Source: Aquitalea pelogenes
Lineage (GTDB): Bacteria; Pseudomonadota; Gammaproteobacteria; Burkholderiales; Chromobacteriaceae
DNA length: 64,000 nt
Reading direction: 5' to 3'
Assembly: GCF_001515305.1 (NCBI RefSeq)
Contig: NZ_LNQV01000014.1
Location: 1-64,000, forward strand
The notes beneath the pieces were generated by a model, which searched no databases, was not told where the DNA came from, and worked only from the letters and a program-made list of their open reading frames with translations. The position numbers and the translations under genes are program-made. Of the stretch, positions 1 through 8,645 are shown one piece after another; the stretch's first letter is position 1; every line of letters starts with the position of its first letter.

Positions 1-1
1 C

Positions 2-1063
2 AATGCGCTGATGCATGGCCGCGATGGCACCAGCGGGGTGGACTGGACCCAGGTCAGCAAGGTGGGCTATTCGCTGCTGCTGTCGCCGCTGGTGGGCTTT
101 TTCTGTGCTGCCCTGCTGCTGGTACTGCTCAAGCGTCTGGTGAAACAGCCGCAGCTGTTTGAAGCACCGGAAACCAAGGAGGCTCCGCCGTGGTGGATTC
201 GCAGCCTGCTGGTTCTGACCTGTTCCGGCGTATCGTTTGCCCACGGCTCCAACGATGGCCAGAAAGGCATGGGCCTGATCATGCTGATTCTGGTCGGCAC
301 CGTACCGCTGTCCTATGGCCTGAACCGCGCCTTGCCTGCCAGCGAAATGGGCAAGTTCGTACTGGTGGCCCAGGCCACCCGACAGTCGCTGCAACAGGCG
401 GCTCCGGCAGCAGCGCCGCTTGAGCCGCGCATGGTGCTGACCCGCTATATCCGCAACCAGCATTGGGAATCCGATGTGGTGCCGGCGCTGGCGGCGGTTA
501 CCGGCCAGATCGGCAAACAGATCGAAACCCACGGCACGCTGGCAGCGGTACCACAGGCATCAGTGGGCAATGTGCGCAATGACATGTACCTGGCGTCGGA
601 ATCCATTCGCCTGCTGCTGCAAAGCAAGGACGCGCATCTGGATCAGGCCACGCAGGCCAATCTGAAAACCTTCAAGGGCGAGCTGGATGCTGCCACCAAG
701 TTCATTCCCACCTGGGTGAAAGTGACCGTGGCCATTGCACTGGGCCTGGGCACCATGGTGGGCTGGCGTCGCATCGTGGTGACCGTGGGCGAGAAAATCG
801 GCAAAACCCATCTGACCTATGCCCAGGGTGCCTCTGCCGAGCTGGTGGCCATGAGCACCATTGGGGCTGCCGATGCCTTTGGCCTGCCGGTGTCCACCAC
901 CCATGTCTTGTCTTCCGGCGTCGCCGGGACCATGGCGGCCAACCGCTCCGGCCTGCAAATCGATACCATCCGCAATCTGCTGATGGCCTGGGTGCTGACC
1001 CTGCCGGTGGCCATTGCCCTGTCGGCCAGCCTGTACTGGGTGTTCAGCAAGCTGTTTGTCTGA
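2..1063 (+). CDS. pit: PiT family inorganic phosphate transporter (5' end outside window)
   Basis: Integral membrane permease of the PiT (PHO4) family, which takes up phosphate, usually as metal-phosphate with proton symport. The reading frame is open from the window edge, so the N-terminal part lies upstream; the first ATG inside (position 11) is unlikely to be the true start. Visible are the second-half family signatures FAHGSNDGQKGMG and, near the C-terminus, GLPVSTTHVLSSGVAGTM, with hydrophobic segments before and after. The middle holds a long hydrophilic alpha-helical loop, as in PitA-type transporters. A terminator hairpin follows 54 bases after the stop. The family is secure; the exact substrate is inferred from the family. 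Confidence 0.9.
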   Translation, partial: NALMHGRDGTSGVDWTQVSKVGYSLLLSPLVGFFCAALLLVLLKRLVKQPQLFEAPETKEAPPWWIRSLLVLTCSGVSFAHGSNDGQKGMGLIMLILVGTVPLSYGLNRALPASEMGKFVLVAQATRQSLQQAAPAAAPLEPRMVLTRYIRNQHWESDVVPALAAVTGQIGKQIETHGTLAAVPQASVGNVRNDMYLASESIRLLLQSKDAHLDQATQANLKTFKGELDAATKFIPTWVKVTVAIALGLGTMVGWRRIVVTVGEKIGKTHLTYAQGASAELVAMSTIGAADAFGLPVSTTHVLSSGVAGTMAANRSGLQIDTIRNLLMAWVLTLPVAIALSASLYWVFSKLFV

Positions 1064-1116
1064 GCCTGAGTCTGAGCGGGTGCCGTACTGCCATCGCGCT
1101 CACAACGCCCCATGAG

Positions 1117-1141
1117 AAAAGCCGCCCGAGGGCGGCTTTTT
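1117..1141. terminator. Bidirectional rho-independent terminator between pit and cysA
   Basis: Perfect inverted repeat AAAAGCCGCCC / GGGCGGCTTTT with a two-base loop and T runs on both sides. It lies between the convergent ends of the phosphate transporter gene and cysA, so it can serve both. Confidence 0.85.
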
Positions 1142-1161
1142 AGTGTTCCGGCAAAACGGAA

Positions 1162-2244
1162 TCAGATCACATAGTCCTGCTGGCCGGAGGCATCTTTCAG
1201 GAATACCGCCAGCTTGCGCGGCGTCACGTACACGGTATCGCCCGGTACGATGCCCAGCGCGCGGAAGCGCTCCTTGCTGACTGCGGCCTCGATGGTCTGG
1301 CCATCGGCCTGCTGCAACTCCACCCGCACCACCGGCCCGACAGCGTGAATGTGCTCGACCCGGCCTTGCGCCAATGCACCTTCGGCCTGCAGGCTGAGGT
1401 CCAGATCATGTGGGCGTACATAGGCCACGGCAGCGTCGCCGTCGGCATCCTGATGCTGGCTCAGTGCCTGCTCGTAATTGCCAATGGTGAGCTGACCGGC
1501 ATCCACCCGGCCGTGGAACAGGTTCACATCGCCCAGGAACTGGGTGACGAAAGGCGTGGCCGGATGTTCGTAGATATCATCCGGACGGCCCACTTGCTCG
1601 ATATGACCGTGATCCATCACCACCACGCGGTCGGACACTTCCAGCGCTTCTTCCTGATCGTGGGTCACGAACACGCTGGTGATGTGCATGTCGTTGTGCA
1701 GGTCGCGCAGCCAGCGGCGCAAGTCCTTGCGCACCTTGGCATCCAGCGCACCAAAGGGTTCATCCAGCAGCAGCACCTTGGGTTCTACCGCCAGCGAGCG
1801 GGCCAGGGCGATACGCTGGCGCTGGCCGCCGGACAACTGGCCGGGATAGGCATCGGCCAGCCAGTCCAGCTGCACCATCTTCAGCAACTTCATCACCCGC
1901 TCGCGGATTTCCTCTTGCGACGGGCGTTCGCGGCGCGGCTTCACCGACAGGCCGAAGGCCACGTTGTCGAATACCGTCATATGGCGGAACAGGGCGTAAT
2001 GCTGGAACACAAAGCCCACCTGACGCTCAGCCACATGGGTATTGGTGGCGTCGGCTCCGCCAAACAGCACCTGGCCGGCATCCGGCTTTTCCAGCCCGGC
2101 AATGATGCGCAGCAAGGTGGTCTTGCCGCAGCCGGACGGCCCCAGCAGCGCCAGCAGCTCGCCGGAAGCGACATCAAGACTGACATTGTCCAGTGCGGTG
2201 AACTGGCCAAACTGTTTGCGGATATTGCGGATTTCAATGCTCAT
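1162..2244 (-). CDS. cysA: Sulfate/thiosulfate ABC transporter ATP-binding protein CysA
   Basis: ATPase subunit that powers sulfate/thiosulfate import through CysT-CysW. The 360-residue protein has Walker A GPSGCGKT (35-42), Q-loop Q81, ABC signature LSGGQ (137-141), Walker B VLLLDEP (157-163) and a H-loop THDQEEA, followed by a roughly 120-residue C-terminal regulatory domain of the TOBE/CysA type. It is the last gene of the minus-strand operon sbp-cysT-cysW-cysA, 47 bases after cysW. Gene order and the permease types argue for sulfate rather than another CysA/PotA-like substrate. Confidence 0.95.
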   Translation of the reverse strand: MSIEIRNIRKQFGQFTALDNVSLDVASGELLALLGPSGCGKTTLLRIIAGLEKPDAGQVLFGGADATNTHVAERQVGFVFQHYALFRHMTVFDNVAFGLSVKPRRERPSQEEIRERVMKLLKMVQLDWLADAYPGQLSGGQRQRIALARSLAVEPKVLLLDEPFGALDAKVRKDLRRWLRDLHNDMHITSVFVTHDQEEALEVSDRVVVMDHGHIEQVGRPDDIYEHPATPFVTQFLGDVNLFHGRVDAGQLTIGNYEQALSQHQDADGDAAVAYVRPHDLDLSLQAEGALAQGRVEHIHAVGPVVRVELQQADGQTIEAAVSKERFRALGIVPGDTVYVTPRKLAVFLKDASGQQDYVI

Positions 2245-2291
2245 CGTGGTTCTCCGGCCGCCGCCTGTGGCAGCGGTTCACATCATTCGGT

Positions 2292-3170
2292 TCAGGGTTG
2301 TGCCGCCTGGGCTTGCATGCGGGCTTCGGCAGTACGCAGGGTGGAGGCCTGTTGCTGGCGGTGCAGCCGCCATTCCACCAGCGACTTCACCAGCAGGGTC
2401 ACCAGCGCCAGCAAGGCCAGCAGCGAGGCGCAGGCAAAGGCACCAACAAAGTTGTATTCGTTGTAAAGGATTTCCACATGCAGCGGGATGGTGTTGGTTT
2501 CGCCACGAATATGGCCGGACACCACGCTGACCGCGCCAAATTCGCCCATGGCGCGGGCATTGGTGAGGATGACCCCGTACAGCAGACCCCACTTGATATT
2601 GGGCAGTGTCACCTTGCGGAAGGTCTGCCAGCCGCTGGCCCCCAGCACGATGGCGGCTTGCTCTTCATCCGCCCCTTGCGACTGCATCAGCGGAATCAGC
2701 TCGCGGGCAACAAAAGGGAAGGTGACGAATACCGTGGCCAGCACGATGCCCGGCACGGCAAAAATCACCTGCAGGCCGTGGTCCTGCAGCCAGCTACCGG
2801 CAACAGTATTGGCACCGAACAGCAGGATGAACATCAGCCCCGCCACCACCGGCGACACGGCAAACGGCAGGTCGATCAGCGTGGTGAGCAGGCTTTTGCC
2901 GCGGAATTCAAAGCGTGCAATCGCCCAGGCGGCCGCCACACCAAACACCAGGTTGAGCGGCACCGCGATGGCGGCGGAAATCAGCGTCAGCTTGATGGCG
3001 GACAGGGCTTCCGGCTCCACCAGCGCACTCAGGTACAGCTGCCAGCCCTTGTGCAGCGCCTCCCAGAACACGCCGATCAGGGGCAACAGCAAGAACAGGA
3101 ACAAAAATACCAGCGCCACGGCAGTCAGGGCATAGCGTACCGGGCGGCTTTCAGTCGTCAGAGTGGCCAT
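2292..3170 (-). CDS. cysW: Sulfate ABC transporter permease CysW
   Basis: Inner-membrane permease subunit pairing with CysT. 292 residues with about six hydrophobic segments and the cytoplasmic EAA loop around '[19 protein letters not shown]', typical of CysW. The N-terminus has a short basic stretch followed by a strong transmembrane helix (about residues 11-35). The start codon lies nine bases after the cysT stop, implying co-translation. The C-terminal tail past the last helix is rich in Gln/Ala and looks non-conserved. Confidence 0.93.
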   Translation of the reverse strand: MATLTTESRPVRYALTAVALVFLFLFLLLPLIGVFWEALHKGWQLYLSALVEPEALSAIKLTLISAAIAVPLNLVFGVAAAWAIARFEFRGKSLLTTLIDLPFAVSPVVAGLMFILLFGANTVAGSWLQDHGLQVIFAVPGIVLATVFVTFPFVARELIPLMQSQGADEEQAAIVLGASGWQTFRKVTLPNIKWGLLYGVILTNARAMGEFGAVSVVSGHIRGETNTIPLHVEILYNEYNFVGAFACASLLALLALVTLLVKSLVEWRLHRQQQASTLRTAEARMQAQAAQP

Positions 3171-3179
3171 GTTTACCCC

Positions 3180-4019
3180 TTAACGCGCACCGTGGCGGCG
3201 TGCGGCCCACCACTGGATCAGGTTGATCAACAACAGGAAGACAAAGGAAATACCCAGCATCACCAGTGCCACCGCGGTAGCGCCTTGCTGGTCGAACTGG
3301 TCCAGCTTGGAGACGATGATCAGCGGGGCGATTTCCGACACCATCGGAATATTGCCGGCAATGAAAATGACCGAGCCGTATTCACCGGTGGCGCGGGCAA
3401 AGGCCATGGTGCCACCGGTAATCAGCGAGGGCAGCGTGGCCGGAAAAATCACCCGGCGGAAAATGTCCCAGCGGCTGGCACCCAGGCAGGTAGCGGCTTC
3501 TTCCAGTTCCTTTTCCAGGTCTTCCAGCACCGGCTGTACGGTTCGCACCACAAAGGGCAGGCCGATGAAGGTGAGCGCCACGATGATGCCCAGCGGGGTG
3601 AACGCCACCTTGAGACCCAGCGGAGCCAGAAACTGGCCGATCCAGCCATTGGGCGCATACAGGGTGGTCAGCGCGATACCGGCCACTGCGGTAGGCAGGG
3701 CAAAGGGCAGGTCCACCAGCGCATCCACCAGCCGCTTGCCGGGGAAGGGGTAGCGCACCAGCACCCAGGCCACCAGAAAGCCGAATACCAGGTTGATGAG
3801 GGCGGACAGACCGGCAGTGGCAAAAGACAACCGGATGGATGCCATTACCCGCGGGCTGCCCACTGCAGCGGCGAAACCGTCCCAGCCCATGCCGACGGTG
3901 GAATACACCAGCGCGGCAAAAGGCAGCAGCACGATCAGCGCCAGCCAGAACAAAGTAATGCCGAAGCTGAGCCGGAAACCCGGCAGCACGCTATGGCGCA
4001 GATTGAGGATATTGCTCAC
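3180..4019 (-). CDS. cysT: Sulfate ABC transporter permease CysT (CysU)
   Basis: First permease subunit of the sulfate importer, 279 residues, close to the usual length. It begins with 'LPGFRLSFGITLFWLALIVL', the familiar CysT N-terminal helix, and carries the EAA-type loop 'ATCLGASRWDIFRRV' and 'RATGEYGSVIFIAGN' found in sulfate/molybdate permeases. It lies 11 bases downstream of sbp and 9 bases upstream of cysW. Confidence 0.94.
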   Translation of the reverse strand: MSNILNLRHSVLPGFRLSFGITLFWLALIVLLPFAALVYSTVGMGWDGFAAAVGSPRVMASIRLSFATAGLSALINLVFGFLVAWVLVRYPFPGKRLVDALVDLPFALPTAVAGIALTTLYAPNGWIGQFLAPLGLKVAFTPLGIIVALTFIGLPFVVRTVQPVLEDLEKELEEAATCLGASRWDIFRRVIFPATLPSLITGGTMAFARATGEYGSVIFIAGNIPMVSEIAPLIIVSKLDQFDQQGATAVALVMLGISFVFLLLINLIQWWAARRHGAR

Positions 4020-4030
4020 AGTTACTCCGC

Positions 4031-5023
4031 TTAACGCTTGCTGTAGATCTGGTCAAACACGCCGCCATCGGCAAAGTGCTTTTGATTGACCGCCGCCCAG
4101 GAACCGAACACGCTTTGCACGGTAAAGGTTTTCACATAGGGAAACTGGGCATCGAATTTCTGCGCCACGGCCTTGTCCTGCGGGCGCAGATAGTTTTGTG
4201 CGGCAATGGTCTGGCCTTCGGTACTCCACAGGAAGCGCAGATAGTCTTCCGCCTGTTTGCGGCTACCTTTCTTGTCCACCACCTTGTCGACAATGGCCAC
4301 CGGGTTTTCCGCCAGCACCGACAGCGGCGGGTAGACGATTTCAAAGCTGCCACGGCCGAATTCACGGGCAATCAGCTCGGCTTCGTTCTCGAAGGTCACC
4401 AGCACATCGCCAATCTGGCGCTGCATGAAGGTGGTGGTGGCGGCACGGCCACCGCCATCCAGCACCGGTACGTTCTTGAAGATGCCCGTCACCAGTGCGC
4501 GCGCCTTGGCTTCGCTGCCGCCCGGCTGCTTCAGCCCGGCACCCCAGGCCGCCAGATAGGTATAGCGGCCATTGCCGGAGGTTTTCGGATTGGGGATGAT
4601 CACCTGCACACCCGGCTTGGCCAGGTCATTCCAGTCGCGCACCTTGTGCGGATTACCCTTGCGCACCAGGAACACCGTGGTGGAAGTAAACGGCACCGAT
4701 GCATTGGGCAGGCGGCTGGACCAGTTGGCCGGAATCAGGCCGCGCGTAGCCAGCAGGTCGATGTCCGAGGCCTGGTTCATGGTGATGACATCCGCCGCCA
4801 GGCCATTGGCCACCGACAAGGCCTGCTTGCTGGAACCGCCGTGCGACTGCTGGATGGTGACGGTTTCCCCGGTCTTCGCCTTGTAGGCTTTCTGGAAGGC
4901 CGGGTTGTAGTCCTTGTAGAAATCGCGCATCACGTCGTAAGACACATTCAGCAAGCTGGCATCAGCCAGAACATGAGCGGATAGCAAAGCTGCCAGAACA
5001 CCGGCAAACGCGCGCAATTTCAT
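4031..5023 (-). CDS. sbp: Periplasmic sulfate-binding protein
   Basis: Solute receptor that delivers sulfate (or thiosulfate) to CysT-CysW. 330 residues with an N-terminal signal peptide (about 1-20, cleavage after 'SAHVLA'), then 'LLNVSYDVMRDFYKDYNPAF', the conserved opening of Sbp/CysP, and 'QQSHGGSSKQALSVANGL', the oxyanion-binding region. First gene of the operon. Distinguishing Sbp from the paralogue CysP is not possible from this sequence alone; I name it sbp by overall resemblance. Expected regulation is CysB activation under sulfur limitation, and the upstream region is strongly AT-rich. Confidence 0.92.
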   Translation of the reverse strand: MKLRAFAGVLAALLSAHVLADASLLNVSYDVMRDFYKDYNPAFQKAYKAKTGETVTIQQSHGGSSKQALSVANGLAADVITMNQASDIDLLATRGLIPANWSSRLPNASVPFTSTTVFLVRKGNPHKVRDWNDLAKPGVQVIIPNPKTSGNGRYTYLAAWGAGLKQPGGSEAKARALVTGIFKNVPVLDGGGRAATTTFMQRQIGDVLVTFENEAELIAREFGRGSFEIVYPPLSVLAENPVAIVDKVVDKKGSRKQAEDYLRFLWSTEGQTIAAQNYLRPQDKAVAQKFDAQFPYVKTFTVQSVFGSWAAVNQKHFADGGVFDQIYSKR

Positions 5024-5383
5024 GATGGACTCCAGAATGGTGAGGTTGCATCATGCTAACCCGACAGCTTTATTCGATTTAATAATATTATTACCTACAC
5101 TTATACAAAATTAATCTATCAATCCTGTGGCGGGTGACAAGCAAGTTTCCACTCGGCCATGCTGGCTGTCCGGAAACCAACACAGCCCGCTAGCCCTGAA
5201 TGGCACCATCACAGCGCCAGGCCTTGCTGAATGGTGCTCAGTGCCGGCTCTGGCACGCTGGCGTGGTAATTGCATGGTATGCCAGGGCGACGTTCGGGTA
5301 TGCTGATGCGCGCAAGCGGTTTGAGTACTGGGCAGGCTGGCGGCCACCCCAGTCCTGAAACCGTTTCTTTTTCAGGATCTGTC
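5024..5383. promoter_or_regulatory. Divergent intergenic region sbp / DUF3422 with AT-rich palindrome
   Basis: 360 bases with no gene. On the sbp side an AT-rich stretch (about 5070-5118) contains the perfect 14-base palindrome TAATAATATTATTA at 5080-5093, a plausible activator or promoter region for the sulfate operon (CysB is the expected regulator; inference). On the other side, an eight-base inverted repeat TCCTGAAA (5353-5360) / TTTCAGGA (5370-5377) covers the AGGA that would serve as ribosome binding site for the gene starting at 5384. The centre holds nothing I recognise. Confidence 0.5.
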
Positions 5384-6682
5384 ATGACCACACTCACCCC
5401 GCATCACCTGCGCCGTGAACTGAACGAAGAGGCGCATGCCCGGCCCTATGCCGCCATTCCCTCGCCTGCCCGGCTGACCTCGCTCAGCCTGTATTACGAC
5501 TTTGACGACGCACCACAACGCGCGGCACTGGCCGATCTGGCCCAGCGCATGGGCCTGCCTGCGCCCCTGCCCAGCCAGGCTTATTACTCGGCCAGCGCAG
5601 GCGACTTGCTGGTGCGCTGGTCCTTGCATGCCGAATTTGCCCGTTACACCTTTATTGTCAGTGGCGATTGCAACGACCCGTTCGACCGCACCCCGCTGGA
5701 CCGCATTCCTTCAGCCTGGCTGCGCGAGCTGCCCGGCGTGGTGCTGGTGGCACTGCACGCGGTGCTGTTGCCGGCTGAGCGGGAAACCGAGCTGGCCGAC
5801 ATGTCCAGCCGCTGGTTTGGCGGCCGCGAGCTGATTGGGGCCGAAATCGGCGATGGCAACGGCGCGGCCTATACCGACTTGCGACTGCATCCCGATGCCC
5901 GCCTGGCCGAAGGCTTCTCCCGTTATGTGGTGGTGGACCGCGCCATGGGCCCCAACCAGTCCGGCCGCATGCTGCAACGGCTGTTCGAGCTGGAAACCTA
6001 CCGCATGCTCACCTTGCTGGCGCTGCCCATTGCCAAGAAGCAAATGCGTGATCTCGACAATCTGGGCATCGCGCTGCGTGCCATCACCGAACGCATGGCC
6101 AGTGGCGAGGGCAATGGCTCGGACGCACAACTGCTATCCGAGCTCACCGGCCTTGCCACCCGCGTGGAACAGCTGATTTCGGAAAGCCAGTACCGTTTTT
6201 CCGCCTCACAGGCCTACTACCGCCTGGTGGAAGCCCGCATTGGCGAATTGCGCGAACAGCGCATCTCCGGCATGCAGCCCTTCCGTGAATTCATGGAACG
6301 GCGGCTGTCCCCGGCAATGAACACCTGCGACACCGTGCTGCGGCGGCAAGACCGCATCACCGCCCGCCTGCAACGCACCACTGCGCTGCTGCGTACCCGG
6401 GTAGAAGTGCTGCATGAAGAACAGAACCGCGCCTTGCTGGCCAGCATGGACCGCCGCGCCGCCCTGCAACTGCGCTTGCAGGAAACGGTGGAAGGCCTGT
6501 CGGTGGGGGTGCTGACCTATTACATGGTGAGCCTGCTGCACCACCTGTTGGCTGCGGTGGAGTCCGTCGGCATCCATCTGAATGTGGAGCTGCTCACCGG
6601 CATCGCCATTCCGCTGGTGGCACTGGTGGTGTGGTTCAGCATGCACAAGCTGAAAGCCTCGCTCGGAAGCGGGCACGATTGA
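5384..6682 (+). CDS. DUF3422 family membrane-anchored protein
   Basis: 432-residue protein of the DUF3422 (COG4949) family, function unknown. It opens with 'LRRELNEEAHARPYAAIPSPAR', the hallmark N-terminal region of the family, contains a long alpha-helical, probably coiled-coil section (about residues 235-370), and ends with two hydrophobic helices (about 375-395 and 400-420) separated by 'VESVGIHLN', so it is predicted to be anchored in the inner membrane with a large cytoplasmic part. I chose ATG 5384 because the family similarity begins there and an AGGA lies seven bases upstream; the frame is open further upstream but that part looks non-coding. Confidence 0.85.
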   Translation: MTTLTPHHLRRELNEEAHARPYAAIPSPARLTSLSLYYDFDDAPQRAALADLAQRMGLPAPLPSQAYYSASAGDLLVRWSLHAEFARYTFIVSGDCNDPFDRTPLDRIPSAWLRELPGVVLVALHAVLLPAERETELADMSSRWFGGRELIGAEIGDGNGAAYTDLRLHPDARLAEGFSRYVVVDRAMGPNQSGRMLQRLFELETYRMLTLLALPIAKKQMRDLDNLGIALRAITERMASGEGNGSDAQLLSELTGLATRVEQLISESQYRFSASQAYYRLVEARIGELREQRISGMQPFREFMERRLSPAMNTCDTVLRRQDRITARLQRTTALLRTRVEVLHEEQNRALLASMDRRAALQLRLQETVEGLSVGVLTYYMVSLLHHLLAAVESVGIHLNVELLTGIAIPLVALVVWFSMHKLKASLGSGHD

Positions 6683-6691
6683 AGCCTGTCG

Positions 6692-6717
6692 GCCCGCCAC
6701 CATCAGGCGGGCGATTT
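6692..6717 (+). terminator. Possible terminator after the DUF3422 gene
   Basis: Inverted repeat GCCCGCC / GGCGGGC with a seven-base loop, ten bases after the stop codon. The following T run is short (GATTTGT), so termination strength is doubtful. Confidence 0.4.
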
Positions 6718-6919
6718 GTCAGGATACGCCGGGCCGCAACCCGTCCTTCCGGCCCAAGCAAGCCATTGTTTGACAATTATGATTGTCATTACACAGGCAT
6801 TCCCGGAAAATCCCCGGTCTGTAACAGGGTCAGTGCCGTTTAGCCAGCACACACCTTCAAGCAAACCGGCAAATCAACATTACAACAGGCTCAGCCTCAC
6901 CCCCGCACGGATTCACGCC

Positions 6920-8545
6920 ATGACTCACCAGAACCAGAAGCTAAAACCCGTCCTGACCGGCTTTATCGCCATTGTTGTCGTCCTGCTGCTTGCTCTTGGC
7001 GGCATCACACTGTTCAGCCTGCAACGCATAGACCAGAGCGCCCATTACGAGCAGGACGTCACCAATGCATTGGTGCAGCACATGACGGACGTGCGCTACC
7101 ACGTGGTGCAGATCCAGCAGTTTCTGACCGATGTCAGTGCCACCGGCGACGCCGATGGCTACAAGGACGCGGAAGAGCACTACCAGGCCCTGCAGAAAAA
7201 CCTGCCGGCCATGATCAGCCTCGATCCGCAGCTCAGCAGCCAGGTTAATGGCATGCAACAGTCGCTGGACCAGTTTTACGCGGTGGGCAAGCGCATGGCC
7301 AAGGCCTATATCGATGGCGGACGCGAAGCGGGCAATGTGCTGATGAAGGAAAAGGGCAGCGGCTTTGATGACCGCGCCGAAGCACTGACCAAACAGGTTG
7401 AAGCCCTGAACGAGCACATCCACAAGGCCGATGACGCGGCCTATGCCGCGATGAACAAGACGGCGAATGATCTGCGCAACATGATGCTGGGCCTGACCGC
7501 CATGCTGGTGGTGGTGGTGGTGCTGGGCGGAGTACTGCTGTACCGCCGCGTGTTTGGCGTACTGGGCGGCGAACCCGCCCTTGCCATGGAAGTGGCCAAC
7601 CGCATTGCCAGCGGCGACCTGAGCCAGCGCATCGAGCTGTCGTCCGCCAGCCAGGGCAGCCTGATGGACAGCCTGTCCACCATGCAACGCCAGCTGCGCA
7701 ATATCACCAGCAATATCCGCACCTTGTCTGGCGAACTGGACAGCAGCGCCGACAGCATGAGCGGTGCCGCCCACAATCTGCAGCAAAGCAGCACGGTACA
7801 AAGCGAATCCACCCGCTCGATGAGCGTGTCGGTGGAAGAAGTGCTGCAAAGCATCCAGCAGCTGGGCAGCCAGAGCGACGACGTCGGCCACGAAGCCCGC
7901 AATGCCGGCGCCATGGTGAGCGATTGCGAACAGCTGATCCATGCCACCGCCAGCGACATCAGCCACATTGCCGAGCGCATCGGCAGTGCCGCCAGCGCGA
8001 TTGACGACCTGGACAAGCAGACCGACGCCATTGCCTCCATTACGCGCACCATTCATGACATTGCCGATCAGACCAATCTGCTGGCGCTCAATGCCGCGAT
8101 CGAGGCGGCACGCGCCGGGGAAATGGGCCGTGGCTTTGCCGTGGTGGCCGATGAAGTGCGCAAGCTGGCCGAGCGTACCGGCGTGGCCACGGTGGAAATT
8201 TCCGGTCAGATCGACACCATCCGCCAGGGCATGGGCAGCGTGGTGGGGGTGATGCAAAGCAGCGTGGATGCGTCCAATCACGGGGTGGAACAAACCCACA
8301 AGGCACGCGAAGCCATCAGCGGCATCCGCCAGAATACCGACCAGATCGCCCAGCACATCCAGGGCATCAGCCTGGCCTTGCATGAGCAGCAAACCGCCAT
8401 GAGCGACATGGCCCAGCGTATCGAAGTGGTGGCCAACATGACCGAGGCCAACCAGGCCACGGTAGAAGCTTCCGCCGCCGCGTCCGACCAGCTGAGCAGC
8501 CATGCCAAGGCGCTGCATGCGGCCGTTGGCGTGTTCCGCACCTGA
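6920..8545 (+). CDS. Methyl-accepting chemotaxis protein
   Basis: Chemoreceptor that signals to CheA/CheW. 541 residues: a first transmembrane helix (about 14-35), a periplasmic four-helix-bundle type sensor (about 36-190), a second transmembrane helix (about 192-212), a HAMP linker, then the cytoplasmic coiled coil with the highly conserved hairpin '[20 protein letters not shown]'. No CheR-tethering pentapeptide is visible at the C-terminus, which ends 'VGVFRT'. ATG 6920 gives a standard short basic N-terminus before the first helix; an earlier in-frame codon would add about 68 residues without MCP character. Ligand unknown. Confidence 0.93.
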   Translation: MTHQNQKLKPVLTGFIAIVVVLLLALGGITLFSLQRIDQSAHYEQDVTNALVQHMTDVRYHVVQIQQFLTDVSATGDADGYKDAEEHYQALQKNLPAMISLDPQLSSQVNGMQQSLDQFYAVGKRMAKAYIDGGREAGNVLMKEKGSGFDDRAEALTKQVEALNEHIHKADDAAYAAMNKTANDLRNMMLGLTAMLVVVVVLGGVLLYRRVFGVLGGEPALAMEVANRIASGDLSQRIELSSASQGSLMDSLSTMQRQLRNITSNIRTLSGELDSSADSMSGAAHNLQQSSTVQSESTRSMSVSVEEVLQSIQQLGSQSDDVGHEARNAGAMVSDCEQLIHATASDISHIAERIGSAASAIDDLDKQTDAIASITRTIHDIADQTNLLALNAAIEAARAGEMGRGFAVVADEVRKLAERTGVATVEISGQIDTIRQGMGSVVGVMQSSVDASNHGVEQTHKAREAISGIRQNTDQIAQHIQGISLALHEQQTAMSDMAQRIEVVANMTEANQATVEASAAASDQLSSHAKALHAAVGVFRT

Positions 8546-8557
8546 TGCAAGCGCCAT

Positions 8558-8586
8558 AAAAAAACCGCATCCTGCAAAGGATGCGG
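8558..8586 (-). terminator. Rho-independent terminator of prpE
   Basis: Perfect nine-base stem CCGCATCCT / AGGATGCGG, preceded on the plus strand by seven A, which read on the minus strand as a T tract. Located 60 bases beyond the prpE stop. Confidence 0.85.
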
Positions 8587-8645
8587 CTGAATCCACAGCC
8601 GGAAACTGACCCGTACCGGCTGCTTCCACCCAATCAATCGTCCGT

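Noticed and set aside
2298-4034. A 578-codon open frame antisense to cysW and cysT
   Set aside because: Composition (Gln/His/Gly-rich) and complete overlap with two certain permease genes mark it as an artefact.
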